This document shows positions 8,777 to 17,288 of a DNA stretch of 64,000 nt, piece after piece. The stretch is from Amycolatopsis solani. Its GTDB lineage: Bacteria > Actinomycetota > Actinomycetes > Mycobacteriales > Pseudonocardiaceae. Positions within the stretch are counted from its first letter, which is position 1. Each line of letters opens with the position of its first letter. Made by a program: the position numbers and the translations under genes. The stretch lies in NCBI RefSeq assembly GCF_033441515.1, contig NZ_JAWQJT010000002.1, positions 2,232,001 to 2,296,000 on the forward strand, in the 5' to 3' direction. A model generated the notes under the pieces. The model saw only the letters and a list, made by a program, of their open reading frames with translations, was not told where the DNA came from and searched no databases.

Positions 8777-9556
8777 TCAGGAATCGTTGCGCACGGCGAT
8801 GAACAGGCCCGGCGCGTTGTGCGGGCGCTCGCCGAGCCGCCACGGGATGTCGGCGAACTCGACCGCGCAGCCGGCGTCTTCGAACGCGCTCACGTACTCG
8901 TCGCGGGTGAACAGGTGCATCAGGAAGATGTCCGTCCACTCCCGGATGCCGTCCGGCCGCGCGACGACGAACTTGATCTCCACGCGGGCGCTGTCACCCT
9001 GCCGGGTGGAGTGCGTGACGCGGGAGACGATCTGCCGCTCCTCCTCCACCAGGTGCCCGCCGACGTACCCGTCGAGGAACTGCTCGGGGAACCAGCCGGG
9101 TTCGACCACCAGCACGCCACCCGGTTCCAGGTGCTTGACCAGCCGATCGACGGCGAGCCGCATGTCGGCGAGGGTCTCGACGCACGCGATCGCGTTGCCG
9201 AGGCAGACGACCGCGTCGAAGGTGCGGCCCAGCTCGAAGGTGCGCATGTCGCCGGGGTGCACGGGGATCTCGGGCAGCCGGCGGCGCGCGACCGAGCGCA
9301 TGGCTTCGGCGAGCTCGACGCCTTCGGTGTGGTCGAACGCCTTGCCGAAGCGGCCCAGGTGGGCCCCGGTCCCGCAGGCGACGTCCAGCAGGCTCTCCGC
9401 GGCGGGCCGGCGCGACCGGATGATCCGGGTGATGTCGTCGGCTTCGTTTTCGTAGTTCTTGCCGCGGCTGGTGAACACCAGGTCGTAGAGCTCGGCGTGG
9501 TCGTCGCCCCAGGCGCCGTGGATGTCGGCCCAGCTGCGCTCGGCGTCGGCGGTCAT
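8777..9556 (-). CDS. SAM-dependent aminosugar N-methyltransferase (DesVI/TylM1-like)
   Basis: 259 aa class I methyltransferase. SAM motif I is LLDVACGTGAHLGRFG (about residues 56-71). From memory it matches the dTDP-3-amino-3,6-dideoxyhexose N,N-dimethyltransferases at several stretches: ELYDLVFTSRGKNYENEA, HPGDMRTFELGRTFDAVV, HLEPGGVLVVEPGWFPEQF, and the late LFTRDEYVSAFEDAG. The role is N-methylation of the nucleotide-bound aminosugar made by the adjacent aminotransferase. Its ATG overlaps the stop of the PPOX-fold gene by 4 nt (ATGA), so the two are co-translated. Mono- versus dimethylation is not decidable. Confidence 0.87.
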   Translation of the reverse strand: MTADAERSWADIHGAWGDDHAELYDLVFTSRGKNYENEADDITRIIRSRRPAAESLLDVACGTGAHLGRFGKAFDHTEGVELAEAMRSVARRRLPEIPVHPGDMRTFELGRTFDAVVCLGNAIACVETLADMRLAVDRLVKHLEPGGVLVVEPGWFPEQFLDGYVGGHLVEEERQIVSRVTHSTRQGDSARVEIKFVVARPDGIREWTDIFLMHLFTRDEYVSAFEDAGCAVEFADIPWRLGERPHNAPGLFIAVRNDS

Positions 9557-10074
9557 GAGGCCGCCTCCCCGAAGTGCCAGCGGCCCGACCCGTAGGGCTC
9601 CGAGGTGCCCAGGCCGAACACGGTCTCGACGGTGACTTCGTAGAGCTCGTACGGCGGCGGTCCCGCGGTGGGCGCGCCGAAGGGCGCCGAGTACGCGCCG
9701 TCCTCGACCGTGAGCGGCCAGCCGTACTTGTCGATGTACACCTCGGCGATGCGCCGGAGTTCGGCCTCGTCGGTCACCTTCGCGGCCGTGCCCTCGATGA
9801 CGATGTCGAGGTCGTCACTGGTCGCCGTGATGGCGCAGTGCGGGTTCTCCGCGAGGTTCTTCGCCTTGCGCTTGGTGGGGTTCGACGTGAAGTACATCGA
9901 GCCGTCGACCCAGACCCCGAACAACGGCATGACGTGCGGCCGGCCGTCCGGGCGCACGGTCGAGAGCCAGTACGTCGAGTTCCCGTGCACGAGGCCCTTT
10001 TCCACCAGCTCCCAGCTCGGTGCGGGGGCGTCGTACCCGCTGATCACCTTGCCTTCTGGTGCTTCCGCAGTCAT
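9553..10074 (-). CDS. Pyridoxamine 5'-phosphate oxidase-fold (F420/FMN-binding class) protein
   Basis: 173 aa split-barrel protein. ATG 10074 is chosen for GAGGAGG 8 nt upstream; an in-frame ATG at 10125 is less likely. Family pattern: STYWLSTVRPDGRPHVMPLFGVWVDGSMYFTS, then KAKNLAENPHCAI, as in F420-dependent biliverdin reductase/PPOX-class reductases. The stop overlaps the start of the N-methyltransferase (ATGA), which is unusual company. It may act as a redox tailoring enzyme in the aminosugar island, or be a general F420 enzyme captured in the operon. No substrate is predicted. Confidence 0.8.
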   Translation of the reverse strand: MTAEAPEGKVISGYDAPAPSWELVEKGLVHGNSTYWLSTVRPDGRPHVMPLFGVWVDGSMYFTSNPTKRKAKNLAENPHCAITATSDDLDIVIEGTAAKVTDEAELRRIAEVYIDKYGWPLTVEDGAYSAPFGAPTAGPPPYELYEVTVETVFGLGTSEPYGSGRWHFGEAAS

Positions 10075-10285
10075 CCGGCAGTCCTCCTCACAGCCCGGTT
10101 CGAGGCAAGAGTCGTATTTGTCCAACTTTCCCCGGTGATCATGACCGATCGGCGCCCGTTTCTCTTCTCCGAGGGTGCTCAGTGCGTTTCACCGGCTCCG
10201 GAGCCGGGCGGTCTCGCAACCGGGAAGAAGACCCGCGGATGGGACGTAGCGACCATTGGGCACAAATAGGATGTAAGGAGTCGTC

Positions 10286-11644
10286 ATGCGCGTCGCGTTC
10301 GCCCTGTGGCCGAACCCCGTCCACCTCTATCCGATGGTCCCGCTCGCCTGGGCGCTGCGCGCCGCCGGGCACGAGGTCTACGTGGTGTCGCACCCGGCGC
10401 TCGCCACGGTGGCCACCAACTCCGGCCTGCCGTTCGTCCCCGTGTGCGACGAGGACGCGATGCCGGTGCCAATGGGCCCGGGCAACGCCTACACCGAGGA
10501 ACGGGCCAAGGTCGAGCTGATCACCCAAGCTCTCGACCTGCCCGAGGCGGCACAGGAGCGGTGGAACATCTTCAGCCAGTTCCTGCTGCCGTCCATGTGG
10601 GACTTCAACCCCTACCAGGGCGACGCGGCGAGCCTGCCCGCCATGGACGGGCTCGTCGAGTTCTTCCGCGGCTGGCGGCCCGACCTCGTCATCTGGGACC
10701 CGTGCTTCGCCGGCGCCGGGGTCGCCGCGCGGGCGGTCGGCGCCCGGCACGCCCGCTACACCGGGCCGGACTTCGTCGGCTGGTGCCTCGACACCTTCGA
10801 GGAGATCACCGGGCGGCCGGGGGCGCCGTCCATCGAGAACCCGCTGGCCGAGACCGTGCGGCCGATGGCGGAGAAGTACGGCGTCCCGGTCGACCGCGAG
10901 ACGATGCTCGGGCAGTGGACGCTGAACCCGATGCCGGCGGCCATCAACTGGCCCGTGCGGACCACGATGGTTCCGGTGCGGTGGATCCCGCACGCGAACG
11001 CCGAGATCATCCCGGACTGGCTCTACCCGCTGCCGGACCGGCCGCGCGTCGCGCTGTCGCTCGGGCTGTCGATGCGCAACTACATGACCACCGGCTGGGA
11101 GTACGTCGAGGTCCTGCTCGAAGCGCTGGGCGGCCTGGACATCGAGGTCATCGCGACGCTGAACGAGAAGCAGCTGAGCGCGGTCTCGCGCGTCCCCGAC
11201 AACGTGCGGGTGGTCGACTACGTCCCGCTCGACCAGCTGATGCCGACCTGCTCCGCGCTGATCCACCACGGCGGCTTCGGCACCACGATCGCCGCCGCGA
11301 CCTCGCGCGTGCCGCAGCTCGTCGTCGACTTCCTCGAGGAGGACGTCACCGCGGTCGCCCTCGACGGCGGCGTCGCGGCCACCCGGTACGTCGTCGCGCC
11401 CACCACCGTCGGGTTCGTCTCCGGCCCGGGTGCCGGCGACGTGATCGACCTCAGCCGTCCCTCGATCGAGGCGATCCGGGCCCAGGTGACCCGGGTCCTC
11501 ACCGACGAGTCCTTCCGGGACGGCGCGGACCGCCTCTACGGCGATCTGCTGACCGCCCCCAGTCCCACCGATGTCGTAGCCCAGTTGGAGAAGCTCGCGC
11601 AGCCGTCGCGCTTCTCGAGTCGTGCAACCGATCGAGCCGCCTAG
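10286..11644 (+). CDS. GT-B glycosyltransferase, macrolide/antibiotic type (EryCIII-like)
   Basis: 452 aa. ATG 10286 behind TAAGGAG. The N-terminal acceptor domain begins FALWPNPVHLYPMVPLAWALRAAGHEV. The C-terminal donor domain carries the nucleotide-sugar motif HHGGFGTTIAAATSRVPQLV (about residues 329-348) preceded by VRVVDYVPLDQLMPTC. Family members move an activated deoxysugar onto a natural-product aglycone. EryCIII/DesVII relatives often need a P450-like helper; none is encoded here. The neighbouring sugar genes supply a plausible donor. The aglycone is unknown: no PKS or NRPS is in the window. The FAD epoxidase/hydroxylase follows after 24 nt. Confidence 0.88.
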   Translation: MRVAFALWPNPVHLYPMVPLAWALRAAGHEVYVVSHPALATVATNSGLPFVPVCDEDAMPVPMGPGNAYTEERAKVELITQALDLPEAAQERWNIFSQFLLPSMWDFNPYQGDAASLPAMDGLVEFFRGWRPDLVIWDPCFAGAGVAARAVGARHARYTGPDFVGWCLDTFEEITGRPGAPSIENPLAETVRPMAEKYGVPVDRETMLGQWTLNPMPAAINWPVRTTMVPVRWIPHANAEIIPDWLYPLPDRPRVALSLGLSMRNYMTTGWEYVEVLLEALGGLDIEVIATLNEKQLSAVSRVPDNVRVVDYVPLDQLMPTCSALIHHGGFGTTIAAATSRVPQLVVDFLEEDVTAVALDGGVAATRYVVAPTTVGFVSGPGAGDVIDLSRPSIEAIRAQVTRVLTDESFRDGADRLYGDLLTAPSPTDVVAQLEKLAQPSRFSSRATDRAA

Positions 11645-11668
11645 GCGCGCTCCGAAGGAGGTGCCGGG

Positions 11669-13018
11669 ATGAGCAACGGAAGCGCGGAGCGCGCCGTGGT
11701 CCTCGGCGGAAGCATCTCGGGCCTGCTCACGGCCCGCGTCCTCGCCGACGCCTACGGCGAGGTGCTCGTGGTGGACCGCGACCGGTTCACCGGGCCCGGG
11801 GTGCGCCAGAGCGTGCCCCAGGGCCGGCACGCCCACGGCCTGCTGGCCCGCGGGCAGCAGGCCGTGGAGGAACTGTTCCCCGGGCTCACCGGCGAACTGC
11901 GCGCGGCCGGGGTCCCGGTCGGCGACGTCTCCGCGCGCATGCGCTGGTACGTCGACGGCCACCGGCTGCGGCCGGGCCCGACCGGCCTGCTCATCATCGG
12001 CGCCGCGCGGCCGGTGCTGGAGCACCACGTGCGGGCCCGGGTCGCGGCGCTGCCCAACGTCCGGTTCGTCGAGGGCCACGACATCACCGGCCTGGCCGCG
12101 ACGCCCGACGGGAACCGGGTGACCGGCGTCCACGTCCAGGAGCGCGCCGAGGGCAGCACCCCGCGGCGCCTCGACGCCGCCCTCGTCGTCGACGCCACCG
12201 GCCGCGGCTCGCGGGCACCCAAATGGCTGCGGGACCTGGGCTACCCGGAGGTGCCCGAGGAGCGCGTCAAGGTCGACCTCGCCTACACCAGCCGCCGCTA
12301 CCGGCTGCGGACGAACCCGTTCACCGACGAGCAGTCGATCAACGTGATCGCCACCCCCGGCCACCCGCGCGGCGCGTTCTTCCACACCCTCGGCGGCGAC
12401 GAGTGCCTACTGTCGCTCACCGGCCTGCTCGGCGACCACCCGCCGACGGACCCGGAAGGATTCGTGGCGTACGCGAAATCCCTGCCCGTCCCGGACATCC
12501 ACGAAGCCATCGCGGACGCGGAACCGCTGACCGAGCCGGTCTGCTTCCGCTTCCCGGCGAGCACGCGGCGCCACTACGAGCGGCTGACCCGCTTCCCCGA
12601 AGGCTTCCTCGTGGTCGGCGACGCGTTCTGCGTGTTCAACCCGGTCTACGGCCAGGGCATGACGGCGGCGGCGTTGCAGGCCCGGACCCTGCGGCAGCAC
12701 CTCGGCGGCACACTCCGCCCGGCCGAGTTCTTCGCCGACGCGGCCCGCGTGGTCGACGCCCCGTGGGAGATCGCGGCGGGCGGCGACCTGGCGTTCCCGG
12801 GCGTGACGGGCCGCCGCAGCGTGAAGACCCACATCGGCAACGCGTACGTCTCCCGCGTCCAGTCCGCGGCGACGCGCGACGCGGAGGTGACGAACGCGTT
12901 CATGCGCGTGGCGGGCCTGATCGACCCACCCCAGGCCCTGATGCGCCCCCGTCTGGCGTTGCGCGTCCTGCGCGGCGCTCGGCGGGCCGCCCGCGGGGAC
13001 GACCAGCTGGCCGCTTAG
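11669..13018 (+). CDS. FAD-dependent epoxidase/hydroxylase (squalene-epoxidase-like, MonCI/Lsd18-type)
   Basis: 449 aa, ATG 11669 behind AAGGAGG. The FAD dinucleotide fold AVVLGGSISGLLTARVLADAY has a GGSISG variant of GxGxxG. The second motif is VVDATGRGSRAPKWL and the third GDAFCVFNPVYGQGMT. The block GVRQSVPQGRHAHGLLARGQQAVEELFPG recalls flavoprotein epoxidases of polyether and terpenoid pathways. Expected chemistry is NADPH/FAD-dependent epoxidation or hydroxylation of a lipophilic substrate. Co-transcription with the glycosyltransferase suggests late tailoring, perhaps creating the hydroxyl that is glycosylated (inference). A geranylgeranyl-reductase-like role is an alternative. Confidence 0.82.
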   Translation: MSNGSAERAVVLGGSISGLLTARVLADAYGEVLVVDRDRFTGPGVRQSVPQGRHAHGLLARGQQAVEELFPGLTGELRAAGVPVGDVSARMRWYVDGHRLRPGPTGLLIIGAARPVLEHHVRARVAALPNVRFVEGHDITGLAATPDGNRVTGVHVQERAEGSTPRRLDAALVVDATGRGSRAPKWLRDLGYPEVPEERVKVDLAYTSRRYRLRTNPFTDEQSINVIATPGHPRGAFFHTLGGDECLLSLTGLLGDHPPTDPEGFVAYAKSLPVPDIHEAIADAEPLTEPVCFRFPASTRRHYERLTRFPEGFLVVGDAFCVFNPVYGQGMTAAALQARTLRQHLGGTLRPAEFFADAARVVDAPWEIAAGGDLAFPGVTGRRSVKTHIGNAYVSRVQSAATRDAEVTNAFMRVAGLIDPPQALMRPRLALRVLRGARRAARGDDQLAA

Positions 13019-13032
13019 CGATCAGTCCGTCC

Positions 13033-13812
13033 TCAGGGCAGCCGGACCGCCTCGATCTCGGCGTCGCTCAGCAGCGCTTCGACCAGGCGCGAGGAGCCGG
13101 CGACCTTGGTGCCCCACAGGTCGTAGTCGGTGCACAGGCACCAGGAGCGGTCCTCGGCCCAGAGGTTCGACGGACTGAAGTCGATCTCGGGGTCGTCGTA
13201 CAGGATCTCGGCGTCCCCGAGCTTCCCCGCCCGCACGTGGAGGTTCTCGAAATCGGCGGCCCCGAGCACCAGCGGGCTGTAGTAGGCCAGGCAGGGAGTG
13301 TCCGGGCCCGCGGGGCTGTGGTCGACGAGGACGCCGATCAGCCGCGTCCAGGTCTCGCGGTCCAGGCTGCCTTCGGTGGGCGGGACGATGCCGAGCGGCC
13401 AGCTGCCTTCCTTGGTGGCCGAAGGGAAGCAGCGGTGAGACGGGAGCAGGCCCTCGGGGACGACGGGGTCGCCGGTGCGCCGGGCGAGTTCGGCCCAGCG
13501 CAGCCGCCGCCAGCCGGGGCCGGGGTGGCCGGCGCGGCCCAGCCCGCCTCCCGTCGTCACACTCCCGGTTTCGAGGTCGACGCCGCCGAGGACGAGGGGC
13601 CGGACGCGTCCCTCGGCGATACGCGCTTGGCGGTCCTCGTGGTACGACGTCTCGCCCGGCCCCCGCTCGTGTTCGTACAGGGCGTTGAGCACCCAGACCG
13701 CGTCCGGCATCGCGGGCGGCATGAATCCGGTCAGGCCGTCGCCGCACCTCTCGCGCAGCCACTCGGCGGCACCGGACGGGACCGACGGCCAGGGATTCGA
13801 CTGTTCGGGCAC
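13033..13812 (-). CDS. Conserved hypothetical protein
   Basis: 259 aa, GTG 13812 behind AGGGTGA. I do not recognise a family. It is soluble, with no signal peptide or membrane span, and rich in Trp/Pro (PWPSVPSGAAEWLRERCG). The middle AELARRTGDPVVPEG and the late ENLHVRAGKLGDAEILYDDPEIDF with DRSWCLCTDYDLWGTKVAG look like an immunity- or SMI1/KNR4-like alpha/beta protein, but this is only an impression. It converges on the epoxidase gene with a 14-nt gap and lies 34 nt upstream of the stop end of the hydroxyproline operon; its start does not overlap any gene. Confidence 0.7.
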   Translation of the reverse strand: MPEQSNPWPSVPSGAAEWLRERCGDGLTGFMPPAMPDAVWVLNALYEHERGPGETSYHEDRQARIAEGRVRPLVLGGVDLETGSVTTGGGLGRAGHPGPGWRRLRWAELARRTGDPVVPEGLLPSHRCFPSATKEGSWPLGIVPPTEGSLDRETWTRLIGVLVDHSPAGPDTPCLAYYSPLVLGAADFENLHVRAGKLGDAEILYDDPEIDFSPSNLWAEDRSWCLCTDYDLWGTKVAGSSRLVEALLSDAEIEAVRLP

Positions 13813-13846
13813 CCGGTCACCCTACGGCTGATCCGTTGCCCGCCGC

Positions 13847-14848
13847 TCAGAGCACGAAGCCCGCCGGGAAGGGGTCCGACGGGTCCAGCAGGTAGGTGGC
13901 GGTGCCGGTGATCCACGCCCGGCCCGAGAACTCCGGGATCACCGCCGGCACCCCGCCCACCTCCGTCTCCCCCACCAGCTCGCCGGTGAACGTCGTGCCG
14001 ATGAACGAGCTGTTCTCGAACGGCGTGTGCAGCGGGAGCTCGCCGCGGGCGTGCAGCTGGGCCATCCGGGCGGACGTGCCCGTGCCGCACGGCGACCGGT
14101 CGAACCAGCCCGGGTGGATGGCCATCGCGTTGCGCGACGCCCGCGCGTCCGAGCCCGGTGCGAGGAACTGGACGTGCTTGCAGCCGCCGATCAGCGGGTC
14201 TTCGGGGTGCTTCGGGGGCCGCTGGTCGTTGATCGCGGCCATGATGTCCAGCCCGGCGCCGAGGATCCGGTCCTTTTCGGACCGGTCGAACGGGATGTCC
14301 ACTTGGGACAGTTCGAGGATGGCGTAGAAGTTCCCGCCGTAGGCGAGGTCGTAGCGGACGTCGCCGAGGCCCGGCACCGAGACCACGGCGTCGCGCTCGG
14401 CGAGGAACGACGCGACGTTGCGCAGCTTGACGCGTTCGGCGCGCCCGTCGCGCACGGAGACCTCGGCGTGCACCAGCCCGGCCGGGGTGTCCAGGCGCAC
14501 CACGGTCACCGGCTCGGTCACCTCGACCATGCCGGTCTCCACCAGCACCGTCGCGACGCCGATCGTGCCGTGCCCGCACATCGGCAGGCAGCCGGACACC
14601 TCGATGTACACCACGCCCCAGTCGGCGTCGTCGCGGCACGGCGGCTGCAGGATCGCGCCGCTCATCGCGGAGTGGCCGCGCGGCTCGTGCATCAGGAACT
14701 GCCGGATGTGGTCGAGCTCGGCCATGAAGTACCGCCGTCGCTCGGCCATCGTGGCGCCGGGGATCGGGGCGACGCCGCCGGTGACCACCCGCGTCGGCAT
14801 GCCTTCGGTGTGCGAATCGACCGCCGTGATCGCGCGCGAGGCCCGCAT
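13847..14848 (-). CDS. 4-hydroxyproline 2-epimerase (proline racemase family)
   Basis: 333 aa. Both catalytic cysteines are present: C91 in LPMCGHGTIG and C254 in DRSPCGTGTSA, each in the family consensus, so the enzyme should be a true two-base epimerase rather than a dehydratase. It interconverts trans-4-hydroxy-L-proline and cis-4-hydroxy-D-proline. Substrate choice is supported by the operon, which goes on to a D-amino-acid dehydrogenase complex and a DapA-family deaminase. The ATG at 14848 abuts the stop of the preceding gene. Last gene of the operon; transcription is minus-strand from 18451. Confidence 0.92.
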   Translation of the reverse strand: MRASRAITAVDSHTEGMPTRVVTGGVAPIPGATMAERRRYFMAELDHIRQFLMHEPRGHSAMSGAILQPPCRDDADWGVVYIEVSGCLPMCGHGTIGVATVLVETGMVEVTEPVTVVRLDTPAGLVHAEVSVRDGRAERVKLRNVASFLAERDAVVSVPGLGDVRYDLAYGGNFYAILELSQVDIPFDRSEKDRILGAGLDIMAAINDQRPPKHPEDPLIGGCKHVQFLAPGSDARASRNAMAIHPGWFDRSPCGTGTSARMAQLHARGELPLHTPFENSSFIGTTFTGELVGETEVGGVPAVIPEFSGRAWITGTATYLLDPSDPFPAGFVL

Positions 14849-15754
14849 CTACGCCACCCCCAGCGCGGCCAGCGCACGGCCCATGTCGGTGCGGACCTGT
14901 TCGCGGTGGACGTCCGACAGCGGCCCCCGCGGCGGGCGGCACGGCCCGCCCCGCCGCCCCACCAGGTCCATCCCGAGCTTGATGGCCTGCACGAACTCGG
15001 TGCGCGAATCCCAGCGGAACGCGGCCACCAGCGGCTCGTAGAGCGCCTTCGCTTCGTCGAGCTTGCCCGTGGTGGCGAGTTCGAACAGGCGCGCCGACTC
15101 GGCCGGGAAGACGTTCGGGAACCCGGCGAACCACCCGGTGGCGCCCATCAGCAGGCTCTCCAGCACGACGTCGTCGGCGCCGCCGATCACCGCCAGCCCC
15201 GGCGCACGCTCGCGGATCTCCAGCACCCGCCGGACGTCTCCGGAGAACTCCTTGACCGCCACGACGTTGTCGATCCGCGCGATCTCGGCGAGCAGGTCCG
15301 GCGTGAGGTCGACCTTGGTGTCGAACGGGTTGTTGTAGACCATCACCGGCAGCCCCACCGAGGCGACGGCCTCGAAGTGGGCGAGCACCTCGCCGCGGTT
15401 GGCGCGGTAGAGCGTCGGCGGCAGGCACAGCACCCCGTCCGCGCCGTCCTCGGCCGCCGCCTCGGCCCAGTGGCGGGCCTGGTGCGCGCCGGGACCGTGC
15501 ACGCCGACGACGACGATCCCGGCGTCGCCGACGGCCTCGATCGCGGTGCGCGCGACGCGGCGGCGTTCCTCGTCGGTGAGGGAGGAGTACTCGCCGAGCG
15601 ACCCGTTCGGGCCGACGCCCCGGCAGCCGTTTTCGACGAGCCAGCGGCAGTGCTCGGCGTAGGCGTCGTAGTCGACGGCCAGCCCGGCCGGCGCGCGGTC
15701 GTCCTCCCGGTACGGCAGGGCGGCGGCGACGACCACGCCCCCAAGGTCGCTCAT
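14849..15754 (-). CDS. DapA-family lyase, probable 1-pyrroline-4-hydroxy-2-carboxylate deaminase
   Basis: 301 aa TIM barrel. Schiff-base Lys168 in VVAVKEFSG and catalytic Tyr140 in LPVMVYNNPF; GPNGSLGEYSSLT replaces the DHDPS G-TTGE loop. In hydroxyproline pathways the family member converts 1-pyrroline-4-hydroxy-2-carboxylate to 2-oxoglutarate semialdehyde plus ammonia. The function comes from context: the neighbours are hydroxyproline epimerase and dehydrogenase subunits. The ATG overlaps the stop of the upstream flavoprotein (ATGA). The next pathway enzyme, 2-oxoglutarate-semialdehyde dehydrogenase, is not in the window. DHDPS of lysine synthesis is unlikely here. Confidence 0.87.
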   Translation of the reverse strand: MSDLGGVVVAAALPYREDDRAPAGLAVDYDAYAEHCRWLVENGCRGVGPNGSLGEYSSLTDEERRRVARTAIEAVGDAGIVVVGVHGPGAHQARHWAEAAAEDGADGVLCLPPTLYRANRGEVLAHFEAVASVGLPVMVYNNPFDTKVDLTPDLLAEIARIDNVVAVKEFSGDVRRVLEIRERAPGLAVIGGADDVVLESLLMGATGWFAGFPNVFPAESARLFELATTGKLDEAKALYEPLVAAFRWDSRTEFVQAIKLGMDLVGRRGGPCRPPRGPLSDVHREQVRTDMGRALAALGVA

Positions 15755-17037
15755 GCGTCGTTCTCCTTCACCTCGGCGAGTTCGCCCAAGCGGATCGGCT
15801 GGGCGATCGGACGGTGGTGGCGCTCGGCGGTCCCGCACAACGCGCTCACGGCGGCCCCGCACAGCCGGCCCTGGCAGGGGCCGAGGCCGGCGCGGGTGCC
15901 GAGCTTGAGCGCGTGCGGGCCCGGTGCGGCCGGGTCGCGGGCCGCGCGCGTCAGTTCGCCGGCGGTGGTTTCCTCGCACCGGCAGACGATCGTGTCCTCG
16001 CGCAGCCAGCCCGGCCAGGCCGCGCCGACCGGGTGGGCGGCGGCGAGGCGGGCGGCGAACCCCCGCAGGCGGTCCCGCTCGCGGAGCAGCGCGCGGCCCG
16101 GCACCCCGCCGGCCGCGGCGCACCCGGCGACCGCGCCTTCGGCCGCAGCGGCGACCGCGCCGCCGATGCCGGTCAGCTCCCCGGCGGCGAACACCCCGGG
16201 GACGCTCGTGCGCTGGTCGTCGCCGACGCGGACGAACCCGCCGTCGAGCGCGCATCCCGCCGCGACGGCCAGTTCCGGTCGCGGCGCGAACCCGTGCCCG
16301 ACGCAGACCGCGTCGGCCTCGTAGGTCCGTTCGGTGCCGGGCACGACCGACCAGTCCGCGCGCAGGCGGGCGGTGACCACCGCGCGCACGCGGTCGTCCC
16401 CGCGGGCTTCGACGACCGCCCGCCCCAGGTGGTACGGCACCCGGTGCCGGGCCAGCGCGGCCGCGTACCGGGCCAGCTCCCCCGCCTTGCGCGCGTCCCG
16501 CCACGACCATCCTTTCCGGACGGTGGACGCCGGATTCGCTTCCAGGACCGCGAGCACCCGGGCGCCGACGGCCAGCAGGGACTCGGCGACCGGCAGCAGG
16601 AACGGCCCGGCCCCGGCGACCACTACCCGCCTGCCGACGGCTACCCGCTCCCCCTTCGCCAGCGCCTGCGCGGCACCCGCGGTGTAGACGCCGGGCAGCT
16701 GCCAGCCGGGGAACGGCAGCGTGCGGTCGTGCGCGCCGGTGGCGAGGACCAGTGCGTCGGGCTCGAGGACGTGCCGCTCCCGTCCCGCGCCGTCGGCCGG
16801 GCCGCGCAGGACGTGCAAGCGTTTGCCCGCCACCGCCCACACCGTGCTTTCCGGCCACCACGAGCACCGGCTCAGGATCGCCTCGAACCCGTGCGGCGCT
16901 CCCGGCGGCAGCCGGTGGAACTGCCCGCCCGGCGCGGCCGACTGGTCCAGCAGCGTGACGTCGGCCCCGGCGCGCACCGCGTGCGCGGCGGCCGCGAGCC
17001 CGGCGGGCCCGGCGCCGACGACGACCACCCGCGTCAC
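15751..17037 (-). CDS. D-hydroxyproline dehydrogenase, large flavoprotein subunit (HcnB/OoxA-like)
   Basis: 428 aa. N-terminal FAD fold VVVVGAGPAGLAAAAHAV; second nucleotide fold RRVVVAGAGPFLLPVAESLL (about residue 135); AAGELTGIGG as the third FAD motif. The C-terminus holds a BFD-like [2Fe-2S] site with Cys in CRCEET and GPCQGRLCG. This is the alpha subunit architecture of heterotrimeric dye-linked D-hydroxyproline/octopine/HCN-type dehydrogenases. GTG 17037 overlaps the stop of the small ferredoxin-like subunit. It should pass electrons from the beta flavoprotein to the respiratory chain. Confidence 0.87.
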   Translation of the reverse strand: MTRVVVVGAGPAGLAAAAHAVRAGADVTLLDQSAAPGGQFHRLPPGAPHGFEAILSRCSWWPESTVWAVAGKRLHVLRGPADGAGRERHVLEPDALVLATGAHDRTLPFPGWQLPGVYTAGAAQALAKGERVAVGRRVVVAGAGPFLLPVAESLLAVGARVLAVLEANPASTVRKGWSWRDARKAGELARYAAALARHRVPYHLGRAVVEARGDDRVRAVVTARLRADWSVVPGTERTYEADAVCVGHGFAPRPELAVAAGCALDGGFVRVGDDQRTSVPGVFAAGELTGIGGAVAAAAEGAVAGCAAAGGVPGRALLRERDRLRGFAARLAAAHPVGAAWPGWLREDTIVCRCEETTAGELTRAARDPAAPGPHALKLGTRAGLGPCQGRLCGAAVSALCGTAERHHRPIAQPIRLGELAEVKENDA

Positions 17038-17288
17038 GCGTCCGCCCGGGACTGCGTGCGGATCTCGTCACCGTCGGCGGCGCGGCGGAGGCAGGCCCGG
17101 ACGTCGGGCACGCCGTTCACGGTCAGCAGGCAGTCGAAGCAGGCACCGATCCCGCAGAACACGCCGCGCGGCGCGCCGGACCGCGTGGTGCGCCACGACA
17201 GCCGTCCGGACGCCAGCAGCACCGCGGCCACGGTCTGGCCGTCGGTCCCCGCCACCGGTTCGCCGTCGACGGTGATTTCGACGGTCAT
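17034..17288 (-). CDS. D-hydroxyproline dehydrogenase, [2Fe-2S] small subunit (HcnA-like)
   Basis: 84 aa ferredoxin-like protein. Four cysteines in plant-ferredoxin spacing: C45, C50, C53 (FCGIGACFDC) and C66 (VRACL). It is too small for anything else and fits the gamma subunit of the three-part dehydrogenase. Its ATG overlaps the stop of the beta subunit (ATGA) and its stop overlaps the alpha start (GTGA), implying stoichiometric co-translation. Confidence 0.88.
   Translation of the reverse strand: MTVEITVDGEPVAGTDGQTVAAVLLASGRLSWRTTRSGAPRGVFCGIGACFDCLLTVNGVPDVRACLRRAADGDEIRTQSRADA

Noticed and set aside
5054..13018. Complete antibiotic gene cluster
   Set aside because: No PKS, NRPS, dTDP-glucose synthase or 4,6-dehydratase visible; only tailoring functions are supported.
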